Of a stretch of DNA of 36,854 bases, positions 1 to 9,542 are shown piece after piece. The DNA is from CALZBJ01 sp945619025 (GTDB taxonomy: Bacteria; Pseudomonadota; Gammaproteobacteria; Cardiobacteriales; Wohlfahrtiimonadaceae): contig CALZBJ010000020.1 of NCBI GenBank assembly GCA_945619025.1, forward strand, positions 1-36,854, in the 5' to 3' direction. The position numbers were made by a program, and so were the translations under genes. The notes beneath the pieces were generated by a model, which worked only from the letters and a program-made list of their open reading frames with translations, made no database searches and was not told the origin of the DNA. Numbering within the stretch: the stretch's first letter is position 1; the number at the start of each line of letters is the position of its first letter.

Positions 1-2506
<2,506 letters not shown>

Positions 2507-2622
2507 ATATAATAGGTCTTAGACAATTTCTAATACAATTAACATGATAACTTGCTATTATAACCAACTAATCTAACTTTATTCGCAATGGGTGCTCAAA
2601 TAAGCATCCCCTGCAACCAGTT
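2507..2622 (+). other. 23S-5S spacer, no tRNA
   Basis: This is the 116-base AT-rich processing spacer of the rRNA operon. No cloverleaf, CCA end or coding potential is visible. Confidence 0.7.
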
Positions 2623-2740
2623 TTCCTGGAGACCAGAGCGATATGGTACCACCTGATCCCATCCCGAACTCAGAAGTGAAACGTATCAGCGCCGATGGTA
2701 GTGTGGACATGTTCCATGTGAGAGTAGGTCATCTCCAGGG
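2623..2740 (+). rRNA. 5S ribosomal RNA
   Basis: The conserved internal segment CCCGAACTCAGAAGTGAAAC is present, followed by GCGCCGATGGTAGTGTGG. The ends TCCTGGAGA and TCTCCAGGG pair to form helix I. Length is about 118 nt, normal for 5S. Ends are placed from the pairing and are accurate to 1-2 bases. Confidence 0.97.
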
Positions 2741-2750
2741 CTTAATACGA

Positions 2751-2785
2751 AGCCTCTAGCTAATGATTAGCTAGAGGCTTTTTCT
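2751..2785 (+). terminator. rRNA operon intrinsic terminator
   Basis: A perfect 13-bp stem (2751-2763 with 2767-2779) closes a 3-nt loop and is followed by a T run. It lies ten bases after 5S and ends the rrn operon. Confidence 0.93.
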
Positions 2786-2786
2786 T

Positions 2787-3142
2787 TGCCTGGAGGAAAG
2801 GGAAAGGGCGAAATGGACGGGAAAGAGAGGAGCAGATAAAATGAAAAGAGAACGTTCTTTGTAACCTTTAGATAATCTCTTTTTGATAGGATCGATCACG
2901 GTGAATCTCGCCCTAAGGATGCTTAATTTTATAGAGGTTAAGAAAGATAAAATTAGCTCAAAGGGGCTATATTATCAGCGCCTTGGGTGATATAGTGGGG
3001 AGATCAATAACGCAATGTTAAACGTAAGTTAAATGCAATTTAAGAAGAAATGAGTCTTCTTAAAACGAATAATAATCAAATGAATCATGAGCCGTTTATT
3101 TTTTTAGTCACTCACATTAATTGAGTGCTGAAAGGAGAAAAG
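2787..3142 (+). other. Intergenic region between rrn and the WrbA-like gene
   Basis: No real gene is seen here. The start (2790-2835) is very purine-rich. A perfect 9-bp inverted repeat, TTTAAGAAG...CTTCTTAAA (3039-3047 with 3056-3064), has an 8-nt loop and no T run, so it is more likely a DNA or RNA regulatory structure than a terminator. A second dyad, CACTCA...TGAGTG (3109-3114 with 3122-3127), sits just before the ribosome binding site of the next gene and could be an operator. A seven-codon frame at 2841 behind a GAGGAG sequence is probably chance. Confidence 0.5.
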
Positions 3143-3760
3143 ATGAAAGCAAATTTACTCATTGTTTTTTACAGTATGAATGGTACCAACACTCAGATGG
3201 CGCGCTGGGCAAGTAAGGCTGCGCAAGAGTGTGGGGCAAAAGTGCAGCTGCGTAAAGTCGCGGAAACTGTGCCAATGGAGGTCATTAAAGAGCATCCATT
3301 ATGGCTTGAAAATGTGGAAGACTGCGCTGGTATTGAAGTGGTGAGTGAGGAGGATTTAGATTGGGCTGACGCGATTATTTTCGCTTCGCCTTCGCGGTTT
3401 GGTGTGATGGCCGCACAATTTAAACTCTTTTTAGATGGATTAGGGGGATTTTGGGCGCAGGGACGTACCGTGAATAAATTTGTTACCGCGATGACCAGTG
3501 CCAATAACTTCCACGGTGGACAAGAGCGCGTGATCGATTCGATCTACACGGTGATGCAACATTGGGGCGCGATCATTGTGCCTACCGGATTTGTGAGCCC
3601 TCATGCTCAAGCAAGTGGCGGCAATCCGTATGGCATTAGCGCAACCATCGATCCAGATGGCAATATTATTGATGAAGAGGCGGTAAAAGGAGCGATTGGC
3701 GATCATGTTAGACGTCTGCTTCGCATTACCTCGGCCTATAATAAAGGTGTCTTGGTGTAG
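3143..3760 (+). CDS. wrbA: WrbA-like flavodoxin-fold NAD(P)H:quinone oxidoreductase
   Basis: Predicted 205-residue cytoplasmic flavoprotein. The N-terminus ANLLIVFYSMNGTNTQMA is a flavodoxin FMN-phosphate-binding loop after beta-strand 1. FASPSRFGVMAAQFKLFLD (about 84-102) and the later segment with HGGQE (about 125-129) match the WrbA pattern that shapes the FMN and quinone site. Members reduce quinones by two electrons using NAD(P)H, which limits redox cycling. Length is close to E. coli WrbA (198 aa). ATG 3143 is chosen because AAAGGAG lies 5 bases upstream, whereas an in-frame GTG at 3125 has no such site. The gene stands alone, with an inverted repeat just upstream. The WrbA family is clear; the exact substrate is not known. 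Confidence 0.85.
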   Translation: MKANLLIVFYSMNGTNTQMARWASKAAQECGAKVQLRKVAETVPMEVIKEHPLWLENVEDCAGIEVVSEEDLDWADAIIFASPSRFGVMAAQFKLFLDGLGGFWAQGRTVNKFVTAMTSANNFHGGQERVIDSIYTVMQHWGAIIVPTGFVSPHAQASGGNPYGISATIDPDGNIIDEEAVKGAIGDHVRRLLRITSAYNKGVLV

Positions 3761-3784
3761 CTTTTTCGGCATAATTTTCGCCAT

Positions 3785-3816
3785 AAAAAAAGCCCTACAT
3801 CAACGGGTGTAGGGCT
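3785..3816 (-). terminator. Intrinsic terminator read on the minus strand
   Basis: A 9-bp stem (3791-3799 with 3808-3816) is flanked on its left by A6, which becomes a U run only on the minus strand. On the plus strand the stem is followed by AAAAGCA. It therefore terminates a leftward transcript coming from about 4050. It may also help stop wrbA transcription weakly. Confidence 0.8.
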
Positions 3817-4050
3817 AAAAGCATTAAATTAATCGATCAGAATTAATTTAACGGAGGACTGTGAACCGTTAGCGGTTCAAGGATACAATCTTCCAAAATT
3901 ACACGCCATGGAGAGAGTCTCACCGATTGCATGGATCCTCATGCTCCATGGGTGCAAAATAAGCTGCAGAGACTTCGGTAACAAAACCTCTGCATAAGGC
4001 ATACGTCCCTGTATACCTGGGGTTTTCGATACTCTCTATAAAGCAAAGGC
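3785..4050 (-). ncRNA. Candidate structured small RNA of unknown class
   Basis: There is no reading frame here, but the minus strand folds well and ends in a strong terminator. A closing helix, AGAGAGT with ACTCTCT (4031-4037 with 3912-3918), surrounds three arms: 4011-4017 with 3998-4004 (loop AGGGAC), 3988-3994 with 3965-3971, and 3945-3950 with 3930-3935, extended by a bulged TTGCA/TGCAA helix. A 7-bp hairpin with a CTAA loop (3862-3879) and the terminator follow. The first arm has a U-G pair on the minus strand but a C-A mismatch on the plus strand, which favours minus. Its loop region AUACAGGGACGU matches the known CsrA binding consensus RUACARGGAUGU at 11 of 12 places. I could not match it to 6S, tmRNA, RNase P, SRP RNA or a common riboswitch. 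The 5' end is uncertain and could lie nearer 4085. Confidence 0.55.
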
Positions 4051-4251
4051 TATGCCAGATCGGCATGGAATGTTTAGGCGCTTGATATTGATATAAAATA
4101 TTTATTAGATTGCGAAAAACGGATAATGTTTATTAATCAAAAGCGTCGTAATAGAGGGTAAAGTGCCGATGATTGTGCGTCGAAGTGACGTAAATTGTAA
4201 ATAGTGCTCACCACGATATTTCCGCATCAATATTAAAATAATCGATCAGAT
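4051..4251. other. AT-rich intergenic region with probable divergent promoters
   Basis: No gene is seen. A short inverted repeat ATGCC...GGCAT lies near 4051-4068. The AT-rich block 4085-4135 is a plausible location for the promoter of the leftward RNA, but I cannot point to a convincing -35/-10 pair there. Confidence 0.4.
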
Positions 4252-4280
4252 TTTGCAGATAATCGAATCTGCGCTATAAT
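4252..4280 (+). promoter_or_regulatory. Sigma-70 promoter for rlmKL, with embedded inverted repeat
   Basis: TTTGCA (4252-4257) and a perfect TATAAT (4275-4280) are separated by 17 bp, giving an expected start near 4287 and a leader of about 130 nt. A 6-bp inverted repeat, GCAGAT...ATCTGC (4255-4260 with 4267-4272), lies between the two boxes, where a repressor could block RNA polymerase. That regulatory role is inference. Confidence 0.7.
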
Positions 4281-4310
4281 TTAATGTTCACTATAATCAT
4301 TAGATTTCTT

Positions 4311-4412
4311 ATGGTTGCACACGATCCTCTTTTCGGCAATGCTGGAAACAAACGGATTGGCCAGATTGGCGCTTCGTGCACACATCCCATTTTTATACCA
4401 TTATTGAGTTAA
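4311..4412 (+). CDS. Possible 33-residue leader peptide upstream of rlmKL
   Basis: An open frame starts MVAHDPLFGNAGNKRIGQIG and ends 7 bases before the rlmKL start, within the predicted leader transcript. No good ribosome binding site precedes it, and I recognise no family. rlmKL itself also lacks a clear Shine-Dalgarno sequence, so translational coupling is conceivable. It may equally be chance. Confidence 0.25.
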   Translation: MVAHDPLFGNAGNKRIGQIGASCTHPIFIPLLS

Positions 4413-4419
4413 TATTATT

Positions 4420-6618
4420 ATGTCGCTTTTTTTTATTACCTGCGCGCGCGGGTTAACCCCTTATGTAATTCGTGAGCTGGCCGAACTTGGCATTGAAGGG
4501 AAACAAGAAGGATCGGGAGTTGCGTTCGAAGGGGCCACTCAAGATGCGTATAAAGCCTGCTTATGGGTGCGTTGCGGATCGCGCGTGTTGTTGCAATTAA
4601 AAACGGGTACGATGCGTGATCTTGATGATCTGTATGCGCAATTGAGTACGTTCCCGTGGTCATCGCATATGAGCGATAACAACACTTTTGCCACAAAAGT
4701 CACGACGCAAAAAGCGCCCAAAATTCATACCCATTTTGCGGCCCTTCGGGTGAAAGATGCGATTGTAGATTACTTTAATACGCTACTTGATTCGCGCCCG
4801 AATGTGGATACCGAATATCCTGACTTGCGTTTTTATGTGCACATTCATGATAAAACGTACACTCTCTATCTCGATCTAAGCGGTGAGCCGCTTCATAAGC
4901 GAGGGTTTAGAACCGAACAAGGGGTCGCGCCGATTAAAGAAAACTTAGCGGCAGCGCTTTTATATCGGTCTAATTGGCCTGAAAAAGCGGCAAAGCATGA
5001 AGATTTTATCGATCCGCTTTGTGGTGCAGGAACGATTTTAATTGAAGCGGCGCTGATGGCTCGTGACATTGCTCCCGGCCTCTATCGGAATGATTTTGCC
5101 TTTATGAGTTGGCGTAAATTCCGTGCAGAGGAGTGGGACGTCTGTCTTGCGGAAGCGCGCGAGCGTGCAGAGAAAGGGGAAGCGCGTTATAACGGCCGAC
5201 TCTATGGCGTTGAGCGCAGTGCTCGCATGATCGGGATTACCAAAGCGAATGCGGACCGTGCTCGCGTCCTCAAAAATATGACGTTCCATCATAAAAACTT
5301 CCAGGATTTCGAAATGCCGGAGGGCTTAACGCCCGGTTTAATCGTCACGAACCCGCCGTATGGTGAGCGTTTAGGCGATAAGGTTGAGCTTGTGGAGACC
5401 TATCAAGATCTCGGCGATTGGATGCGTCAATTTGAGGGGTTTGATGCCGGTGTCATTACTTCCGATACTGAATTGGGTCGGGTGATGGGGCTGCGTGCAC
5501 GCAAACTTAATAAGTTTTTTAACGGAGCGCTTGAGACCACTTATCTGCAATTTACCATCGCACCGGATTATTTTGTCGATCGTGAAAAGGCTGACGCTAA
5601 TGAGGTTCGCCATAATTTAGAGCAAATTTTAAGTGGGGGTGGGGAAGATTTCCGCAATCGCCTGCTTAAAAATAAAAAACATTTAGAGCGTTGGGCAAAT
5701 CGCCAATCGATCGAGTGTTACCGTCTTTACGATGCGGATCTGCCCGAATTTAATGTGGCGATTGATCGCTATGGTAATCGCCTTGTGATCTATGAATATG
5801 CCGCGCCGAAAACCATCAATCCTAAAGTGGCGGAAGAGCGCTTTAACCGAGTGCTTGCGATTGTGCCGATGGTCTTTGATGAGGTGCGTGAAGAGCATAT
5901 CTATGTGAAACATCGTCGCCGTCAAACAGGGCAAGATCAGTACGAGAAATATGATGAATCGCGAGAGTTTTTCGAGGTGAATGAGGGTTCTGCGCGGGTA
6001 CTGGTTAATCTTGTGGATTATCTCGATACGGGGCTCTTTCTCGATCACCGTTCGGTGCGTCAATACCTGTTTGAAAATGCGCGCAATAAACGTTTCTTGA
6101 ACCTCTTTTGCTATACCGGCGTTGGTACGGTTCACGCGGCCAATGGCGGCGCACGGACGACCACCTCGGTGGATATGTCGCGCACCTACTTAAAATGGGC
6201 GGAGCGGAATATGCGCCTCAATGGTCACCAAGGACCGAAACACATTTTTGATCAGAGCGATGTCTTTGAGTGGCTTCGTAAGCATATTGAAAAGATGCGC
6301 CGTAAGCCCCTGATGGAGCAGCGTACCGATAAATTTGATCTAATCTTTATGGATCCACCGACCTTCTCCAATTCAAAACGGATGGAAGGCGTGCTCGATA
6401 TTCAGCGCGACCATGAGCATCTGATCAGCGAAGCAATGCGTCTTGTTGATCGTGGGGGCGAGCTTATTTTCTCTACCAACCTCCGCCAATTTAAGATGGA
6501 TGAATCGCTCTCGGAACGCTTTGAAATCATCGATATTTCGAAGGCGACGCTCCCTGAAGATTTTGCCAGAACGCCACGAATTCGACAATGCTTCAAAATT
6601 TCTCATAGGTTACAATAA
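4420..6618 (+). CDS. rlmL: Bifunctional 23S rRNA methyltransferase RlmKL (m2G2445 / m7G2069)
   Basis: A 732-residue fused enzyme that methylates two guanines of 23S rRNA near the peptidyl-transferase centre, using S-adenosylmethionine. An N-terminal ferredoxin-like/THUMP region (about 1-160) binds RNA. The RlmL domain follows, with the SAM-binding FIDPLCGAGTILIEAAL (about 196-212) and the catalytic NPPYGERL (311-318). The C-terminal RlmK domain carries NLFCYTG (561-567) and DPPTFSNS (645-652). E. coli RlmL is 702 aa, so this is full length. The ATG at 4420 gives the typical N-terminus MSLFFITCARGL but has no obvious ribosome binding site. The gene follows a good promoter at 4252-4280. Confidence 0.96.
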   Translation: MSLFFITCARGLTPYVIRELAELGIEGKQEGSGVAFEGATQDAYKACLWVRCGSRVLLQLKTGTMRDLDDLYAQLSTFPWSSHMSDNNTFATKVTTQKAPKIHTHFAALRVKDAIVDYFNTLLDSRPNVDTEYPDLRFYVHIHDKTYTLYLDLSGEPLHKRGFRTEQGVAPIKENLAAALLYRSNWPEKAAKHEDFIDPLCGAGTILIEAALMARDIAPGLYRNDFAFMSWRKFRAEEWDVCLAEARERAEKGEARYNGRLYGVERSARMIGITKANADRARVLKNMTFHHKNFQDFEMPEGLTPGLIVTNPPYGERLGDKVELVETYQDLGDWMRQFEGFDAGVITSDTELGRVMGLRARKLNKFFNGALETTYLQFTIAPDYFVDREKADANEVRHNLEQILSGGGEDFRNRLLKNKKHLERWANRQSIECYRLYDADLPEFNVAIDRYGNRLVIYEYAAPKTINPKVAEERFNRVLAIVPMVFDEVREEHIYVKHRRRQTGQDQYEKYDESREFFEVNEGSARVLVNLVDYLDTGLFLDHRSVRQYLFENARNKRFLNLFCYTGVGTVHAANGGARTTTSVDMSRTYLKWAERNMRLNGHQGPKHIFDQSDVFEWLRKHIEKMRRKPLMEQRTDKFDLIFMDPPTFSNSKRMEGVLDIQRDHEHLISEAMRLVDRGGELIFSTNLRQFKMDESLSERFEIIDISKATLPEDFARTPRIRQCFKISHRLQ

Positions 6619-6626
6619 AAATTATT

Positions 6627-6647
6627 GATAATGATAAATCATTAATC
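6627..6647. promoter_or_regulatory. Fur-box-like inverted repeat upstream of the H-NS gene
   Basis: The first 11 bases, GATAATGATAA, equal the start of the Fur consensus. The right half, ATCATTAATC, is shifted by about one base. The core AATGAT-AA-ATCATT is a perfect dyad. Fur control is only a suggestion, because AT-rich DNA gives such matches by chance. Confidence 0.35.
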
Positions 6648-6651
6648 TTAT

Positions 6652-6680
6652 TTGACATATAAAACGATATAATTAATATT
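6652..6680 (+). promoter_or_regulatory. Likely promoter of the H-NS-family gene
   Basis: A perfect -35 box TTGACA (6652-6657) is followed after 16-17 bp by TAATAT/AATATT (6674-6680). An additional TATAAT at 6668 is too close to pair with this -35. Confidence 0.5.
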
Positions 6681-6732
6681 AACCAGTAGAGTGTTTTATA
6701 AGAAACGTAAAGAGGTAATAAGGATTGTACCC

Positions 6733-7065
6733 ATGATTAAACAGATAGATTTTGAAAGCATGAGCGTTGAAGAGATTGAAAGCGTGATTGCAAGTGCGAG
6801 CCGTGAAATCGAGAAACGTCGATTAGCGGATGCGAAAAAGATTAAAAAACAGATCAAGCGCTTGCTCGATGATTCCGGTCTCTCCTTCGACGATGTTTTT
6901 GAAGAGCGTAACCCACGGAAAGGACGTAAAGTTCCGCCGAAATATCAAAACCCTGACAACCCCGAAGAAAAGTGGAGCGGTCGCGGTAAGATGCCGGTAT
7001 GGATGCGCGAAAAAGTGGAAGCGGGTGCAGACCGTGATGATTTTTTAATTGAAGATAACGATTAA
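6733..7065 (+). CDS. H-NS-family nucleoid-associated DNA-binding protein
   Basis: A 110-residue protein with an N-terminal helical, probably coiled-coil oligomerisation region (about 1-50), a charged linker, and a C-terminal H-NS DNA-binding domain. KYQNPDNPEEKWSGRGKMPV (about 76-95) is the hallmark, where the GRGKMP segment inserts into the AT-rich minor groove. Such proteins compact DNA and silence AT-rich, often horizontally acquired, genes. ATG 6733 is preferred: it gives the usual family length and has AAGGA about 9 bases upstream. The in-frame GTG at 6691 would add 14 atypical residues. A single-gene unit with its own promoter. It belongs to the H-NS/BpH3/MvaT-like functional class; the exact subfamily is uncertain. 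Confidence 0.88.
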   Translation: MIKQIDFESMSVEEIESVIASASREIEKRRLADAKKIKKQIKRLLDDSGLSFDDVFEERNPRKGRKVPPKYQNPDNPEEKWSGRGKMPVWMREKVEAGADRDDFLIEDND

Positions 7066-7074
7066 TCGTATAAT

Positions 7075-7100
7075 CGCTGTGTTAGCAAATTAACACAGCG
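7075..7100. terminator. Hairpin between convergent genes
   Basis: A perfect 10-bp stem, CGCTGTGTTA with TAACACAGCG, closes a 6-nt loop ten bases after the H-NS gene. No T run is present on either side, so it is a weak or factor-assisted terminator or an RNA 3'-end protector. Confidence 0.55.
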
Positions 7101-7141
7101 GATAATGACTATCTGGCGATTATCAAGCGTCAATAGAGTGA

Positions 7142-7939
7142 TTAATGACTCTGTAATTGATGAAGCCAGTTGATTTTAAAAGGTGCGAAAGCGCCTTTTT
7201 TTATGTCTAAAATTTGTAAAGATTTTGCCTTATTTTCGGGGATTAATAGCGCTAAACTTTGGGCTTTTTTGTCCTCAATTTTATCTTCGTTAAGAATCGT
7301 TATATAAAGCAAGTAATTGTTTTTAAATATTAAATTCTCATCGGGATGATAATCACCATGATTTGAATCGATTTCAAGCGGGCCATGCATTGCGTGATGA
7401 AGAGGATCAAATTCTAATTCAGCAAGACGGGATAAACCCGATCCATCGGCTTTAAGATAGGCCTCTTTTCCCGACCAGAGCATAAAAAAGGCCGCTTTAA
7501 AATTGGGGGCGTTTTGAATCCAGCGCTGCTCTTTTTCGGTAAAGGTACGGGTGAGGAGCCGGTCAAAAAATCGGCGCGATTTAATCTGTTCAATATCGAC
7601 ACCAATTGCAGGGGATTGCCCAATCACAAGGGCCACTGAGTGATCCGTGTGGCTCAGATTAAAATAGATATTTTGATAAGGGGGCGCCAAAAAAGGGCGG
7701 CCATGCTCGCCGTATTGAAACTCGATCATGTGGCACAAATCGGTTTGCGGTACGCCGGCAATATGAATCAGTGCATGATGGAGGAGCGCGCGGCCTAAGC
7801 GGTATTGCTCGCTCCGTTTTTCAGAATGAGTTTCAAGCGCATATTGTGGATAATGGTGATTTGCCCAGGCGAGATTATCGCTCGAAATCTCCATGAGAAT
7901 TAACGTTGTCGGAAAGGGATTTCCGCTCTGCACGCTCAT
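7142..7939 (-). CDS. 4'-phosphopantetheinyl transferase (Sfp/EntD/AcpT-like)
   Basis: A 265-residue cytoplasmic enzyme predicted to move the phosphopantetheine arm from coenzyme A to a carrier-protein serine. Motifs in order: FNLSH (93-97), the Mg-binding GVDIE (113-117) with D115 and E117, and FMLWSGKEAYLKADGSG (about 152-168) with the WxxKEA signature. The two-half layout is that of Sfp-type enzymes and not of the short AcpS. The start overlaps the stop of the upstream adenosyltransferase by four bases (ATGA), so translation is probably coupled. Last gene of the ubiA unit. No synthase for secondary metabolites is visible here, so the carrier protein served is unknown; it could be the fatty-acid ACP. 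Confidence 0.9.
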   Translation of the reverse strand: MSVQSGNPFPTTLILMEISSDNLAWANHHYPQYALETHSEKRSEQYRLGRALLHHALIHIAGVPQTDLCHMIEFQYGEHGRPFLAPPYQNIYFNLSHTDHSVALVIGQSPAIGVDIEQIKSRRFFDRLLTRTFTEKEQRWIQNAPNFKAAFFMLWSGKEAYLKADGSGLSRLAELEFDPLHHAMHGPLEIDSNHGDYHPDENLIFKNNYLLYITILNEDKIEDKKAQSLALLIPENKAKSLQILDIKKGAFAPFKINWLHQLQSH

Positions 7940-8520
7940 AGTTTTGTTTTATCCCACATCACCTCGGGCGTTTCGGTAATGCGTGCGATATGGCGCGCGG
8001 TGACAAAGAGATAATCAGAGAGGCGATTGATAAAGATAATCGAGGTCGGATTGAGTGGATCGCGCTCGTGTAGGGCAACAAGCCTACGCTCGACACGGCG
8101 AGAAATGGTGCGAAGCAGATGCGTTTTCGCCACAAGGATTGAGCCACCTGGAAGGATAAATTCTTTCAGTGGAGGCAGGGCCTCGTTATAGGTGACGATC
8201 AAGCTTTCGAGCGTTGCGGTGATGGAGGCATCAATAAAGGCATGCTCAGGCATCGCAAGTTCACCGCCTAAATTAAAAAGATGATGCTGGAGCGTGAGCC
8301 AAGTCGATTCAATGGTGTTCATCTCATCCTTATCGTTGTTATCCCTTTGAGTAAGGCTTTTTAACAGCGCGATCGCCTCGCCAAAATGGGCGTTGAGCTC
8401 ATCAATATCGCCGATTGCTTCAATGCGAAGATCGGCTTTGGAAAGACGAATATTGCCCGCAATCCCTGTGGTGCCTTGATCGCCGGTTTTAGTGACAATT
8501 TTTGAAAGACGATTGCCCAT
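7936..8520 (-). CDS. ATP:cob(I)alamin adenosyltransferase, PduO type
   Basis: A 194-residue enzyme that converts cob(I)alamin to adenosylcobalamin with ATP. N-terminal TKTGDQGTTGIAG (10-22) is the ATP phosphate-binding signature. FILPGGS (121-127), RRVERR (141-146) and NRLSDYLF (165-172) are the other family signatures. Length is typical for the single-domain PduO/MMAB type. CGGAGG sits 5-6 bases before the ATG. It lies between ubiA and the phosphopantetheinyl transferase, overlapping the latter by four bases. No B12-dependent enzyme or cobalamin synthesis gene is in the window, so it probably serves salvage of imported corrinoid. Confidence 0.93.
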   Translation of the reverse strand: MGNRLSKIVTKTGDQGTTGIAGNIRLSKADLRIEAIGDIDELNAHFGEAIALLKSLTQRDNNDKDEMNTIESTWLTLQHHLFNLGGELAMPEHAFIDASITATLESLIVTYNEALPPLKEFILPGGSILVAKTHLLRTISRRVERRLVALHERDPLNPTSIIFINRLSDYLFVTARHIARITETPEVMWDKTKL

Positions 8521-8556
8521 GATGCCTCCGAAAGCTCTGCGTGATTGTGCGAAAAA

Positions 8557-9432
8557 TTATGCGAAAAAGTGAAGAAAGAAGCCTACAAAGACGGTGAATC
8601 CCACCCAATTATTGTGTAAAAAGGCTTCAAAACAGCGCTTGGGATCGTGGTCTTTAATCATATTGATCTGATAGGCAAAGAGCCCCGCGACAACGAGTAG
8701 CGATAAAATTCCATAGAGCGAGCACCCTAAAATCGAATAGGCGGCCGCAAGGAAAAAGAGCACGCCAAATTGCAGCGCAACAATGAGATAGTAATCCCGT
8801 TTTCCGAGAAGTTTTTCAAATAAAAGAGCCGACGAGCGTACATCGATTTTTTTATCATCTTCGCGGTCACTCATGGCGTATTCGGTGTCAAATACTAGGG
8901 CCCAACAGACATTCGCTGCCATCAATAAAAGTGCGGTCGCCGGGAAAAACTCCCCTTTGACCTCCATAAACGCCATCGGAATTCCAAAGGCAAAGGCAAG
9001 CCCTAAATGCGCCTGTGGAAGGGAGTGGAAGCGTTTCATAAAGGGGTAACTGAGCGCTAAAATCAGTGCGGGAATCGCAAGAAGCAGCGTCTCCCATTTT
9101 AAAAAGAGCGCTAAACAGAAAGAGGCCACGATCAGCAACGTTAAAAGCGTGATCGCTTCCTTTAAGGTGACTTTCCCAGAGGTGAGCGGCCGTTCTTTGG
9201 TGCGTGAGACATGTTTATCGAAATTACGATCGGCAATATCATTAATCACACAGCCCGCCGAGCGCATAAAAAAGACGCCGAGCATAAAGATTAAAAAGAC
9301 TTTCAGCGAGGGTTTTCCACTCGATGCTACCCAAATTCCCCAGAGCGTTGGCCACATCAATAAGAGGCTACCAATCGGCTTCTCAACACGCATCAGTTGT
9401 AGGTAATAGGGGAGGTTTCGTAAGGTCAGCAT
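8557..9432 (-). CDS. ubiA: 4-hydroxybenzoate octaprenyltransferase (ubiquinone synthesis)
   Basis: A 291-residue integral inner-membrane prenyltransferase that joins a polyprenyl chain to 4-hydroxybenzoate, an early step of ubiquinone synthesis. The first aspartate-rich motif NDIADRNFD and the second DTEYAMSDREDD are both present. The N-terminal part, RVEKPIGSLLLMWPTLWGIW, is strongly UbiA-like. About eight or nine hydrophobic segments are seen. Length equals E. coli UbiA (290). The ATG at 9432 is chosen; an in-frame TTG at 9450 would add six residues. Neither has a strong ribosome binding site. It heads the leftward unit ubiA - adenosyltransferase - phosphopantetheinyl transferase; ubiC is not adjacent. 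Confidence 0.95.
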   Translation of the reverse strand: MLTLRNLPYYLQLMRVEKPIGSLLLMWPTLWGIWVASSGKPSLKVFLIFMLGVFFMRSAGCVINDIADRNFDKHVSRTKERPLTSGKVTLKEAITLLTLLIVASFCLALFLKWETLLLAIPALILALSYPFMKRFHSLPQAHLGLAFAFGIPMAFMEVKGEFFPATALLLMAANVCWALVFDTEYAMSDREDDKKIDVRSSALLFEKLLGKRDYYLIVALQFGVLFFLAAAYSILGCSLYGILSLLVVAGLFAYQINMIKDHDPKRCFEAFLHNNWVGFTVFVGFFLHFFA

Positions 9433-9518
9433 ATCCGTCTTAGTACACAATGTTAAAAGAATAATAATACCACTTATTTTTTTTATATATAACTCAATCG
9501 ATTTTTTTAAATCAATCT

Positions 9519-9542
9519 TTTAGTTTTGTCTACTAAACTTTA
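9519..9542 (+). promoter_or_regulatory. Probable promoter/operator of the CsrB-like RNA
   Basis: An inverted repeat TTTAGT...ACTAAA (9519-9524 with 9532-9537) overlaps a weak -10-like TACTAA/TAAACT just before the GGA-rich transcript. The upstream DNA (9470-9515) is very AT-rich. I see no classic GacA/UvrY box (TGTAAG-type palindrome). Placement is inferred from the RNA's probable 5' end. Confidence 0.35.

Noticed and set aside
2790..2835. Purine-rich stretch with several GGA triplets after 5S
   Set aside because: The GGA motifs are not in hairpin loops, and it lies directly after a strong terminator with no visible promoter. It is not comparable with the GGA-rich RNA at 9.5 kb.
2841..2864. 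Seven-codon frame behind GAGGAG
   Set aside because: Too short to judge, with no gene close downstream to regulate.
3841..4050. 6S RNA, FMN, cobalamin, SAM-I or TPP riboswitch
   Set aside because: The 3' hairpin slightly recalls 6S RNA, but the fold is multi-branched, not a rod with a central bubble. None of the conserved riboswitch core sequences is present, and no gene follows on the minus strand to be regulated.
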